A stretch of 34,216 nt of DNA from a bacterium (GTDB lineage Bacteria; Bacillota_I; Bacilli_A; RF39; UBA660). The DNA is taken from positions 1 to 34,216 of the forward strand of contig JAUNFK010000013.1 of NCBI GenBank assembly GCA_030525085.1. The letters are read 5' to 3'. Of the stretch, positions 15,300 through 22,395 are shown piece by piece. Positions within the stretch are counted from its first letter, which is position 1. The number at the start of each line of letters is the position of its first letter. The notes under the pieces were generated by a model. It was not told the DNA's origin, ran no database searches, and was given only the letters and a program-made list of their open reading frames with translations. The position numbers and the translations under genes are program-made.

Positions 15300-16844
15300 A
15301 TGTATATAAATAAACTAATTAAAAAACAGGTAATGCTTATTTTAGCTACTTTTGTTCTTGTTGGAACTCTTGCTGTAACTGCTTCTTTTGCTCTTTTTGA
15401 AGAAACAAAAAGTAATGCCACTGATCAGAAAATGGTAATAGGTGATTTAAATATTACTTTTACTGGTGGCTCTGCTATTAGTATTACGGATATTAATCCA
15501 ATGACTGATACAGTTGCGGGAAATCAAACAAATAATATATATACTTGGACTATAACAAATAGCGGTACTGTTCCTTATCAATTTAAAGTGAAAGTAGTTA
15601 ATGATTCAAACTACACAACAAATTTATTACCACATCAGTTTATTAGATATTCTCTTGATGGTGGTACTGCTAGTTCTTTAGGTTCTGGGCAAACTGATTA
15701 TGAGATTGCTAGTGGAGTAATTGATGCTGGTGCAACTAATACATATAAATTAAGATTATGGGTTGCAGATGCTTCAACTTATAAGTTACCAAATTCTGCA
15801 TTAGGGCAGGAAATACATTTAAAGATTTCTGTAGAAGGTAAAGCTGGCGACGGTTGGTTACCAAGTAATTTAAAAGATAGAATATTAGCTTCTAATGATG
15901 TTGAAACGCCACTTACTACGCCTGGCAGTGAAGTCTCTTCTGCAACCGAAGCACTTCTAGCAAGCACAGAAGATGATTATGGAACAAGTTATTATTTTAG
16001 AGGTAATGTTCAAAATAATTATGTACAGTTTGCTAACATGTGCTGGCGAATAGTAAGAATTTTAGGTGATGGTTCTATAAAATTAGTACTTCATAACAAT
16101 AACACATCAAACGTTACCAATCCATGTTCTTCAGCAAACAATAGTGATTATGCTGCATATTCTGGAAGTTCTTCTTTTAACTCAAAATATGATGATCCGG
16201 CTTATATAGGATTCATGTATGGGACTCCAGGCTCAGGTGATTATGCAAGTACACATGCTAATATAAACAAAAGCACTATCTTAACATATCTAGAAACTTG
16301 GTATAAGGATAACTTGATACTATATACCGATAAAATTGCAGATACTATATGGTGCAACGATAAAAGTACTACAAGTGGGTTGGGTTACGGAACAAATAGT
16401 TCATACTATGCAGGGTTCAATAGAATATCTAATACTAATCCTAGTTTAGTATGTCCAAACGATAACGATGGTGGAAAACTATCAAAATATACAGTAGATG
16501 ATAAAATCAATGGAAACGGTTTATTAGATTATAAAATAGGACTTTTAACTGCTGATGAAGCGGCTTTTGCAGGATTTGTATTCAATGTACCTAATGGAAA
16601 TGAAATTTATTTACGTGAAAATGCTGCGGATGGATATTTTACCATGACTCCAAGTAATTTTGAAGATGGTGAACCAGCAGATGGGAAGGGTTATACTATT
16701 ATTTGGATTACCAATTATATTCAAACTAGGCTGTACAGTATGAGTGGTGTTTATAGCAATAGAGTAAGGCCAGCAATATCACTTAAGTCAACTGTTACTG
16801 TGACTGGAACTGGGACTAGTGAAGATCCTTATGTGGTGCAATAA
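15300..16844 (+). CDS. Surface protein, paralogue of the protein at 5553 (TasA-like N-terminal, lectin-fold-like C-terminal domain)
   Basis: A 514-aa exported protein. The N-terminal hydrophobic segment (about residues 10-32) ends in TASFALFEET, and is followed by GDLNITFTGGSAI, the pattern of SipW-processed TasA-like proteins. Residues about 35-180 would be a TasA-like beta domain. The C-terminal 320 residues share the domain of the 5553 protein: EDDYGTSYYFRGNVQNNYV, MCWRIVRI, DYKIGLLTADEAAFAGF, TMTPSNF, VRPAISL and the end GTGTSEDPYVV. The N-terminal beta regions of the two paralogues differ clearly. AAGGAG sets the start. There is no terminator after the gene, so the genes from 16873 to 19392 may be in the same operon. 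An adhesin or ligand-binding role is inferred. Confidence 0.78.
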   Translation: MYINKLIKKQVMLILATFVLVGTLAVTASFALFEETKSNATDQKMVIGDLNITFTGGSAISITDINPMTDTVAGNQTNNIYTWTITNSGTVPYQFKVKVVNDSNYTTNLLPHQFIRYSLDGGTASSLGSGQTDYEIASGVIDAGATNTYKLRLWVADASTYKLPNSALGQEIHLKISVEGKAGDGWLPSNLKDRILASNDVETPLTTPGSEVSSATEALLASTEDDYGTSYYFRGNVQNNYVQFANMCWRIVRILGDGSIKLVLHNNNTSNVTNPCSSANNSDYAAYSGSSSFNSKYDDPAYIGFMYGTPGSGDYASTHANINKSTILTYLETWYKDNLILYTDKIADTIWCNDKSTTSGLGYGTNSSYYAGFNRISNTNPSLVCPNDNDGGKLSKYTVDDKINGNGLLDYKIGLLTADEAAFAGFVFNVPNGNEIYLRENAADGYFTMTPSNFEDGEPADGKGYTIIWITNYIQTRLYSMSGVYSNRVRPAISLKSTVTVTGTGTSEDPYVVQ

Positions 16845-16872
16845 TTAAAGAGAATAAAGAGGAGGAATGTTT

Positions 16873-17274
16873 ATGGATATGTTATTTGAAAGTGAGAAGC
16901 AGAAAGCTGCTACTGAGAGGTTACTTGCTACTATTAGAGTTAAAACAATTAATAGTGAAATTGATGCTTATTTAAATGAAATGCTTGGCTATGCTAAAGA
17001 AATCGATGCTATTTTAGAGAAAAATAATTTAGGTGCTAGGTATTTAGATAGAGTAAGTATGATTGATAAAATTGATAGTGTTTATTTAGATGAAGATTTG
17101 AATGATGTCGATTTTAGGGTTAAAGAAGAAATAGAAGATTTATTAAAAAGAATAAATACAAGAATTAGCTTAATTAAGTCTAATGATACTTTGGTTAAAG
17201 AAATAGAAGATAGTTATGATGTAAGTTCTGCTGATTTAGATAGTGACTTAGCTGATGCTGAGTTAAATATATGA
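16873..17274 (+). CDS. Helical hypothetical protein
   Basis: A 133-aa acidic protein predicted almost wholly alpha-helical and probably coiled-coil, with heptad-like hydrophobics from residue 5 to 105 and an Asp/Ser-rich tail. It has no signal or membrane helix. AAAGAGGAGG lies seven bases before ATG 16873; an in-frame ATG at 16867 directly abuts that site and is less likely. It lies 28 bases after the surface-protein gene and before a second, larger helical protein, so they may form a complex. Not recognised. Confidence 0.6.
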   Translation: MDMLFESEKQKAATERLLATIRVKTINSEIDAYLNEMLGYAKEIDAILEKNNLGARYLDRVSMIDKIDSVYLDEDLNDVDFRVKEEIEDLLKRINTRISLIKSNDTLVKEIEDSYDVSSADLDSDLADAELNI

Positions 17275-17294
17275 TTGTAATTAGATGCTGATTA

Positions 17295-17303
17295 TGTTAA
17301 AAT
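17295..17303 (+). promoter_or_regulatory. Extended -10 promoter before 17327
   Basis: TGTTAAAAT, 23 bases before the start of the next gene, leaving a short leader with GAGAGGGA as ribosome binding site. This could give the downstream genes a promoter independent of the surface protein. Confidence 0.4.
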
Positions 17304-17326
17304 TATTGTGAAGAGAGGGAATTAAT

Positions 17327-19114
17327 ATGGACGTAAATAAAATTAATAATCTTAATGACCAGGTACATCAAAGTAATGATTTAGATTCTGTTTTAGCTAT
17401 TAATGATTTATTAGATAAAAATGGGTTTAAAATTAAAGGTAGTCTTGGCGATTTGATGGATTACTGTAAAAACAAAGGAATCGATAAAGTTAAAGAAAAT
17501 ATAGGGTTACTTGCAAAGTATGATGAAGAGTTAAGCCAAAAGAAGAGCAAAACGGATAGTTTTTATTCTTCTATCTTTAGCTCTTCAATAACTAAATTAG
17601 GTTCCTCTAAGTCTGAACCAGGTATTTTAGATAATATTGAAAGACTTGTAAATAGTGATACAAAGTATAATATTGAAACTGATGCGAGATATCATGATGT
17701 TAATAAGCCAGACAATGGTAAAAGTATTTTTACTATGCGTGTTGAAGAATTAAAAAATAAAATGGGATTTGATAATACTTCTGAGAAACTTGCTCATGCA
17801 AAAGAGAGTTTAGAGAAGAATTATACTGCTTTTAGAAATTTAACTGCTGAGGATTTAAAGGGCCCTGTAGCTATGAAGCTTAGAGAATCTATTGATCAAA
17901 ATAGGTATTATATTAATCAGCTACAAGGTATGGAACAGAAACAAAGTTTTTCAATTGATAGTTTAGAGTCAATTGCTAAATTTGAAGCAGAAGTTTCTGG
18001 ATTATCTAGTTTTATAAACGGTTTAAAATTAACAGATGAAACAAGAAAAGCATTAATTGATGAATTTGCGAAGTTAAGAACTCAAATAAATGATTATCGT
18101 GCATATATTGTTGGATTACAAAATACACAGAGAAAGTTTGATTCTTTGTTAGGTGAAATGAAAGTTGAGAAGAGTGCTAAAGGAAATGCCAAGAAAGCAT
18201 CACCTAAACCTGCTACTCCAAAACCTAGTGGTAAGCCTGCAGGTGCTCCAGAATTTAATAATGATGAAATTATTAATGTAGGTGACACTGTTGTTTTCAA
18301 CGGAAAAGCACAAAGTATTTTAAATATAGGTGCGCCAGATGGTCTTGTTAAAGGACAAGAGTATAAGGTTGAAAAGATTGTAATCTATCAAGGATTATCT
18401 TATGTTAAACTTGAGGGGTTTGATAAGATAGTTGATATTGCTTGTTTTGATAAAGCTAAAACTAAAACTGTTACGCCTGGTGGAAAACAACCTGAACCAG
18501 CAGCTCCTGGAACTGTTAAACCCGCTCCTGAACCTCCAAAAAGTGGACCTACTCCAGAGCCTCCTAAAGGGGGACCTAGTGATGAACCTTCACATGATAA
18601 TGGTAAAAAAGGAAAACATGATTTCAAATTAAAAGGAATTAGAAAATCTTCAGCATTCCATCACGTTGCTGTAGTAGGTGGTGCGCTTTTGGGTCTTGCT
18701 GCAACAAGTTTTGCTTTTGTACCATCTTTACTAATAGCTGGTGGAGCTATAGCTACTGAATGTATTTGGTTCTGTTATAAGAGAGGTCACAAATTGCCTA
18801 ACTTAATGTCATTGAAGCAAAGATTTTCTGAGGCACTAGATAGAAGAGCGCAGGAAATGGATGATAATGAAGCAGAGGATGCACGTGCTGTTGTTGAAGA
18901 AATAGATAATGCTACAAAAAAGGTAACTTTAGATAGCATTGTTTCAGGTAAAATTACTGATGAAGAGTTAAAAGTTTTAGCTGATCGATATATTAAAGAG
19001 GGAAAAATCAAACCTGGTGATTATGATAAAGATACTCTAAAGAATATGGTATATGAAGCTATATTTGGTGATGTGAAAAGTTTATCAACACCTGGAAACT
19101 CTATGAATAAATAA
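17327..19114 (+). CDS. Large helical protein with proline-rich linkers, small beta domain and membrane segment
   Basis: A 595-aa protein not assigned to a family. Residues 1-285 are helical, mostly coiled-coil, with no signal peptide. A Pro/Lys linker follows (about 286-306), then a small beta domain (about 310-375, IINVGDTVVFNGKAQ to YVKLEGFD) of SH3-like appearance, and a longer Pro/Gly/Glu linker (about 385-427). A Lys/His-rich turn leads to a hydrophobic region (about 447-482, one or two membrane helices), then an acidic helical C-terminus (about 500-595). Because the N-terminus lacks a signal, its side of the membrane is uncertain. It lies between the helical protein and the DUF1292-like protein. 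Confidence 0.7.
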   Translation: MDVNKINNLNDQVHQSNDLDSVLAINDLLDKNGFKIKGSLGDLMDYCKNKGIDKVKENIGLLAKYDEELSQKKSKTDSFYSSIFSSSITKLGSSKSEPGILDNIERLVNSDTKYNIETDARYHDVNKPDNGKSIFTMRVEELKNKMGFDNTSEKLAHAKESLEKNYTAFRNLTAEDLKGPVAMKLRESIDQNRYYINQLQGMEQKQSFSIDSLESIAKFEAEVSGLSSFINGLKLTDETRKALIDEFAKLRTQINDYRAYIVGLQNTQRKFDSLLGEMKVEKSAKGNAKKASPKPATPKPSGKPAGAPEFNNDEIINVGDTVVFNGKAQSILNIGAPDGLVKGQEYKVEKIVIYQGLSYVKLEGFDKIVDIACFDKAKTKTVTPGGKQPEPAAPGTVKPAPEPPKSGPTPEPPKGGPSDEPSHDNGKKGKHDFKLKGIRKSSAFHHVAVVGGALLGLAATSFAFVPSLLIAGGAIATECIWFCYKRGHKLPNLMSLKQRFSEALDRRAQEMDDNEAEDARAVVEEIDNATKKVTLDSIVSGKITDEELKVLADRYIKEGKIKPGDYDKDTLKNMVYEAIFGDVKSLSTPGNSMNK

Positions 19115-19128
19115 AAAGGGAGAAAAGA

Positions 19129-19392
19129 ATGAAAGAGAATACTATTTTTGATATGGAAGATGGTCAAAGCTTCTATATTGCTGATGAAACAGTACAAAAT
19201 GGAATTAAATATTATTTAGCAAATAAGGTTGGGGAAAATGATGAACCTACTACTGAAACAATAATTCTTATGGAAACAAAAGAAGATAATGATGTATATT
19301 TTGATATAGTTAAGGATGAAGCAACTTTAAACTATTTAGGAGCAGTATTCTTAGCAAATGTTAGTAATTATTTGGATGAAGAAGAAGCTTAG
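19129..19392 (+). CDS. DUF1292-like small protein
   Basis: An 87-aa acidic protein. It begins with a short beta-strand pair (NTIFDMEDGQSFYIADE), has a second strand set (ETIILMETKEDNDVYFDIV) and ends DEATLNYLGAVFLANV with an acidic tail. This pattern resembles DUF1292 proteins, whose function is not known. AAAAGGGAGAAAAG precedes the ATG, 14 bases after the previous gene, so it ends the 15300-19392 block. Its stop codon lies inside the terminator. Confidence 0.5.
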   Translation: MKENTIFDMEDGQSFYIADETVQNGIKYYLANKVGENDEPTTETIILMETKEDNDVYFDIVKDEATLNYLGAVFLANVSNYLDEEEA

Positions 19393-19403
19393 GCTTCTTT
19401 TTT
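19382..19403 (+). terminator. Intrinsic terminator overlapping a stop codon
   Basis: AAGAAGC (19382-19388) with GCTTCTT (19393-19399), TTAG loop that contains the stop, six Ts. Confidence 0.88.
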
Positions 19404-19416
19404 ATTTATGCACAAT

Positions 19417-19441
19417 AAAAAAGGAAGAATTACATTCTTCC
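19417..19441 (-). terminator. Intrinsic terminator of trpS
   Basis: Minus strand: an 8-bp stem (19434-19441 with 19423-19430) with a 3-base loop, followed by a T-run at 19417-19422. It overlaps the trpS stop codon and faces the plus-strand terminator just to its left. Confidence 0.85.
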
Positions 19442-20419
19442 AATACCGATTTTATTTAATACTTGCTTTAGTTTTTTTGATGCGACTTCGTTAGTTTTAG
19501 CCAGTCCTTTATCTAATGTTTCATTTATTAAATTACTGTTTATTATTTCATTGTATTTTGTCTGAATAGTAGTTAGTAGTTTACATACTTCATCAGCTAC
19601 AGCCTTTTTAAATGTTCCATAGTTTGCATCAGCAAATTCTTTTTCAATTTGTTCATAATCTTTGTTAGTTAAGCTACCATAAATAGTCATTAGATTTGAA
19701 ATACCTGGTTTGTTTTCTGGATCATATTTAACTATACTTTCTGAGTCTGTTACAGCGCCCATTATTTTTTTTCTTGCTTTTTCAATGTCATCTAGTAGAA
19801 GGATACAACCTTTATCGTTATCTGCAGTTTTACTCATCTTTTTAGTTGGTTCTTGTAGATCATAGATTTTAGCGCCTTCTTTGGTAATGATTGCTTCTGG
19901 TACGACGAATGTTTCACCATATTTATTATTAAATCTTTCAGCAATGTTACGAGCTAGTTCTACATGTTGTTTTTGGTCGATTCCAACAGGAACTACGTCA
20001 GCGTCATACATAAGTATATCAGCAGCCATTAAGTCTGGATAAGTAAATAGTCCGCATGAGATAGCACTTTCATTTTTATTTTTACTTTTTTCTTTATATT
20101 GTGTCATTCTACTCATTTCACCCATGTAACTATTACATTCCATTATCCATCCTAGTAGTGGATGATATAGATTTTCAGATTGCATAAATAGTGTAGTATG
20201 TTCTGGATTTAAACCACATGCTAGATATACAGCAATAATATCTCTTGTTCTTCTTCTTAAAGTTTCTGGTTCATTATAAACAGTTAAAGCGTGAAGATCT
20301 GCGACAAAGATGTAACTTTCATAGTCTTCTTGCATTTTAACAAATTGTTTAATAGCTCCTATATAGTTTCCTAGAGTAAGTTCTCCAGTAGGTTTAATAC
20401 CTGATAATAATTTTTTCAT
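19430..20419 (-). CDS. trpS: Tryptophanyl-tRNA synthetase
   Basis: A 329-aa class I aminoacyl-tRNA synthetase that charges tRNA-Trp. The N-terminus has the family start SGIKPTGELTLGNYIGAI, with TLGNYIG in place of the HIGH motif. A KKMSKTADND segment near residue 195 is the KMSKS loop, and the length is normal for bacterial TrpRS. AAGGTGACG lies just before ATG. The upstream gap is too short for a T-box leader, so trpS is not under that common control here. It is transcribed divergently from the lipoprotein gene at 20503. Confidence 0.97.
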   Translation of the reverse strand: MKKLLSGIKPTGELTLGNYIGAIKQFVKMQEDYESYIFVADLHALTVYNEPETLRRRTRDIIAVYLACGLNPEHTTLFMQSENLYHPLLGWIMECNSYMGEMSRMTQYKEKSKNKNESAISCGLFTYPDLMAADILMYDADVVPVGIDQKQHVELARNIAERFNNKYGETFVVPEAIITKEGAKIYDLQEPTKKMSKTADNDKGCILLLDDIEKARKKIMGAVTDSESIVKYDPENKPGISNLMTIYGSLTNKDYEQIEKEFADANYGTFKKAVADEVCKLLTTIQTKYNEIINSNLINETLDKGLAKTNEVASKKLKQVLNKIGIGRM

Positions 20420-20430
20420 TTTTCGTCACC

Positions 20431-20467
20431 TTGAAATAATTTTATCACAAAAGAGTATAATTTCAAG
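20431..20467. promoter_or_regulatory. Divergent, overlapping promoters of trpS and the lipoprotein gene
   Basis: For trpS (minus): TTGAAA (20461-20466), 16-base spacer, TAAAAT (20439-20444). For the plus strand: TTGAAA (20431-20436) and TATAAT (20456-20461), with a long 19-base spacer. The two -35 boxes lie in the 8-base inverted repeat CTTGAAAT (20430-20437) / ATTTCAAG (20460-20467), so RNA polymerase cannot bind both at once. Confidence 0.55.
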
Positions 20468-20502
20468 TTTATTTTACATAATAGAGATAGAAAGAGGAAT
20501 GT

Positions 20503-21039
20503 ATGAAGAAATTAAAAGGTTTATTGGTTTTACTTATTTTACTTGTTTTAACTGGTTGTAGTATGGGAAATAGTCCTAAGAGTAAAGTAGAAGCGTTACT
20601 TATGAAATATCAAACAAATAGTAGCGATCTTAAAACTGAATTAGATGATTTTTTAGATAGTATTAATGCAGCTGATGATTATAAAGATGAATATCGTGAG
20701 GTTTATGAAAGACAATATAAAGATTTAAAGTATAAGATAAAAGATGAAAAAATTGATGGTGATAAAGCAACTGTTACTGCTGAAGTTGAAGTTTATGATT
20801 ATTATAAGACAGAAGCTGATGCGACTAGTTATATAGCAAGTAATCCAGATGAATTTAATGATAATGGTGTTTATAGTGTTTCTAAAGGATTAGAGTATAA
20901 GATTAAAGCTTATAATAATACTAAAGATAGAGTAACTTATACAATTGATTTTACTTTAACTAAGACTGATGATAAGTGGACAATTGATCCATTAACGGAA
21001 GATGAGTTAGCTAAATTACATGGAACTTATGTACATTAA
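20503..21039 (+). CDS. Lipoprotein, function unknown
   Basis: A 178-aa exported lipoprotein. A short basic start and hydrophobic stretch lead to the lipobox LTGC with Cys19, where lipid attachment and cleavage would occur. The mature part begins with a Ser/Lys-rich linker and a helical, acidic domain of about 60 residues, followed by a beta-rich region ending TYTIDFTLTKTDDKWTIDPL. This layout is like NTF2-like or DUF4878-type lipoproteins, but it is not a firm match. AGAAAGAGGAATGT precedes the ATG. It has its own promoter and a terminator overlapping the stop. Confidence 0.78.
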   Translation: MKKLKGLLVLLILLVLTGCSMGNSPKSKVEALLMKYQTNSSDLKTELDDFLDSINAADDYKDEYREVYERQYKDLKYKIKDEKIDGDKATVTAEVEVYDYYKTEADATSYIASNPDEFNDNGVYSVSKGLEYKIKAYNNTKDRVTYTIDFTLTKTDDKWTIDPLTEDELAKLHGTYVH

Positions 21040-21050
21040 GTTCTTTTTTT
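21023..21050 (+). terminator. Intrinsic terminator overlapping a stop codon
   Basis: GAACTTA (21023-21029) with TAAGTTC (21037-21043), a 7-base loop and seven Ts. The right arm begins with the TAA stop. Confidence 0.88.
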
Positions 21051-21063
21051 TATACCTGTTTTA

Positions 21064-21072
21064 TGGTATTAT
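21064..21072 (+). promoter_or_regulatory. Extended -10 promoter before 21088
   Basis: TGGTATTAT, followed after 15 bases by ATG, with GGTGAT as ribosome binding site in a leader of perhaps ten bases. Confidence 0.4.
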
Positions 21073-21087
21073 TTTGTTGGTGATTTA

Positions 21088-21513
21088 ATGAGTAATTTAT
21101 TTAATGAACTATTTAATTTTGAAGGTTATAGATATTTTTATCATGTAACTGGTCATGGGGTTGGGGAAAAGATAATGGCGCATGGACTACTTATGGCAGA
21201 AAAAGAATATTATACAACGATGATTGAAATTGAGCCTGATATGATTAGTGACCCTGAAAAATTTTTGAGTGATGAAAAGGGTAATGGAGTAATGCAAAGA
21301 GATGAAATGGTTATAATAAGAGTACCTAAAAGTAAAGGATATAATTTTGTGTCGTCTTTAAATGGAAATGATCCTGAGCTTTTTGAAAATTCAGATGATA
21401 TTTCTTTTGTACCGTGTGAATATGTTTTGGGTTATTTTGATTTGGATACTTTAGAATTTACACCAAATGATTTTGTTATTGGTGAAGATGAATGTTATTA
21501 TTTAGGGGTGTAG
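21088..21513 (+). CDS. Small protein with ADP-ribosyltransferase-like features, unconfirmed
   Basis: A 141-aa soluble protein. It opens with YFYHVTGHGVGEKIMAHGL, which has the H.T...I..GL pattern seen at the start of ADP-ribosyltransferase-fold proteins such as DarT, Tpt1/KptA and related enzymes. It then has TTMIEIE and an EMVIIRV strand, and near the end VPCEYVLGYFDL, where the Glu may match the third catalytic position of that fold. The match is to motif patterns only and it is not a proven ART. It lies 3 bases before a TtcA-like tRNA thiolase gene, which suggests translation coupling and perhaps a link to RNA metabolism. Confidence 0.5.
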   Translation: MSNLFNELFNFEGYRYFYHVTGHGVGEKIMAHGLLMAEKEYYTTMIEIEPDMISDPEKFLSDEKGNGVMQRDEMVIIRVPKSKGYNFVSSLNGNDPELFENSDDISFVPCEYVLGYFDLDTLEFTPNDFVIGEDECYYLGV

Positions 21514-21516
21514 TTT

Positions 21517-22344
21517 ATGGAAAGATATAAAGAAATAGAACGTTCTATTATAAAAAAGTATCGTAAGGAGATATGGAGTAGGTTTGTTAAAGCTGTTAAA
21601 GAATATGAACTTATTAAAGATGGCGATAAGGTAATGGTATGCATTAGCGGCGGTAAAGATTCATTCTTGCTGGCTAAATGTGTAGAAGAATTGAAAAAAC
21701 ATGGTGAGACTAAATTTGATGCCTTATATGTTTGTATGAATCCTGGATATAGTGCTAGGAATTTAGAAATGATTAAAGAAAATGCGAAAACACTTAATAT
21801 TGATCTGCAGATATTTGATAGTAATATTTTTGAAGTTGTTGATAGTGGAGTCTTTAAGAAAAGCCCTTGTTACTTCTGTGCAAGAATGAGAAGAGGGCAT
21901 TTATATAGTAAAGCACAGGAGCTTGGCTGTAATAAGATAGCTCTTGGCCATCACTTTGATGATGTTATTGAAACAACTCTTTTATCTATGTTTTATGGAT
22001 CAGAAATTAAAACAATGATGCCTAAGTTAAAGAGTGATAATTATGAAGGACTAGAACTTATTAGACCATTATTTTTAGTAAGAGAAGAAGCAGTTCTTGC
22101 TTGGAAACGTAGTAATGATTTAACATTCTTAAACTGTGCTTGTTCATTTACAGAAAAGGATTCTAGAGAGCATGTAAGTAAAAGAGCTGAAATAAAACGA
22201 CTTATTAAAGACTTAAAGAAGTTAAATCCAGATATTGATTATAATATTTTTAAAGCAATGGATAATGTTAATTTAAATTGTATATTAGGTTCTACTAAAG
22301 ATGGGAAGTATCATTCATTTTTAGATAGTTATAATAATAAGTAA
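21517..22344 (+). CDS. TtcA-family tRNA 2-thiolation enzyme (PP-loop, iron-sulfur)
   Basis: A 275-aa PP-loop ATPase. Residues 44-49 are SGGKDS, which binds ATP and adenylates the target base. CYFC at 118-121 gives Cys118 and Cys121, and LNCAC adds Cys207 and Cys209, so the ligands of a TtcA/TtuA-type [4Fe-4S] cluster are present. GHHFDDVIETTLLSM is also typical. TtcA makes 2-thiocytidine at position 32 of some tRNAs; other family members thiolate other bases, so the exact substrate is open. GGGGTGTAG gives the ribosome binding site. It is preceded at 3 bases by the small ART-like gene. A hairpin terminator overlaps its stop. Confidence 0.88.
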   Translation: MERYKEIERSIIKKYRKEIWSRFVKAVKEYELIKDGDKVMVCISGGKDSFLLAKCVEELKKHGETKFDALYVCMNPGYSARNLEMIKENAKTLNIDLQIFDSNIFEVVDSGVFKKSPCYFCARMRRGHLYSKAQELGCNKIALGHHFDDVIETTLLSMFYGSEIKTMMPKLKSDNYEGLELIRPLFLVREEAVLAWKRSNDLTFLNCACSFTEKDSREHVSKRAEIKRLIKDLKKLNPDIDYNIFKAMDNVNLNCILGSTKDGKYHSFLDSYNNK

Positions 22345-22363
22345 GACTTTAAGTCTTTTTTTT
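22343..22363 (+). terminator. Intrinsic terminator overlapping a stop codon
   Basis: AAGACT (22343-22348) with AGTCTT (22352-22357), 3-base loop, eight Ts. Confidence 0.75.
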
Positions 22364-22395
22364 ATTTTTTAGAATACTTTTTATTAGGTGATTAT

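Noticed and set aside
5553-16844. Diversity-generating retroelement acting on the lectin-fold-like domains
   Set aside because: No reverse transcriptase, template repeat or adenine-biased variable repeat is visible in the window; the two copies are ordinary paralogues.
18094-18627. Minus-strand proline/glycine-rich frames inside the 595-aa protein
   Set aside because: They mirror the proline codons of the linkers on the real strand and have no start signals.
20420-20502. T-box leader for trpS
   Set aside because: The gap of 83 bases is shared by two promoters, and the trpS leader would be under 30 bases, too short for a T-box.
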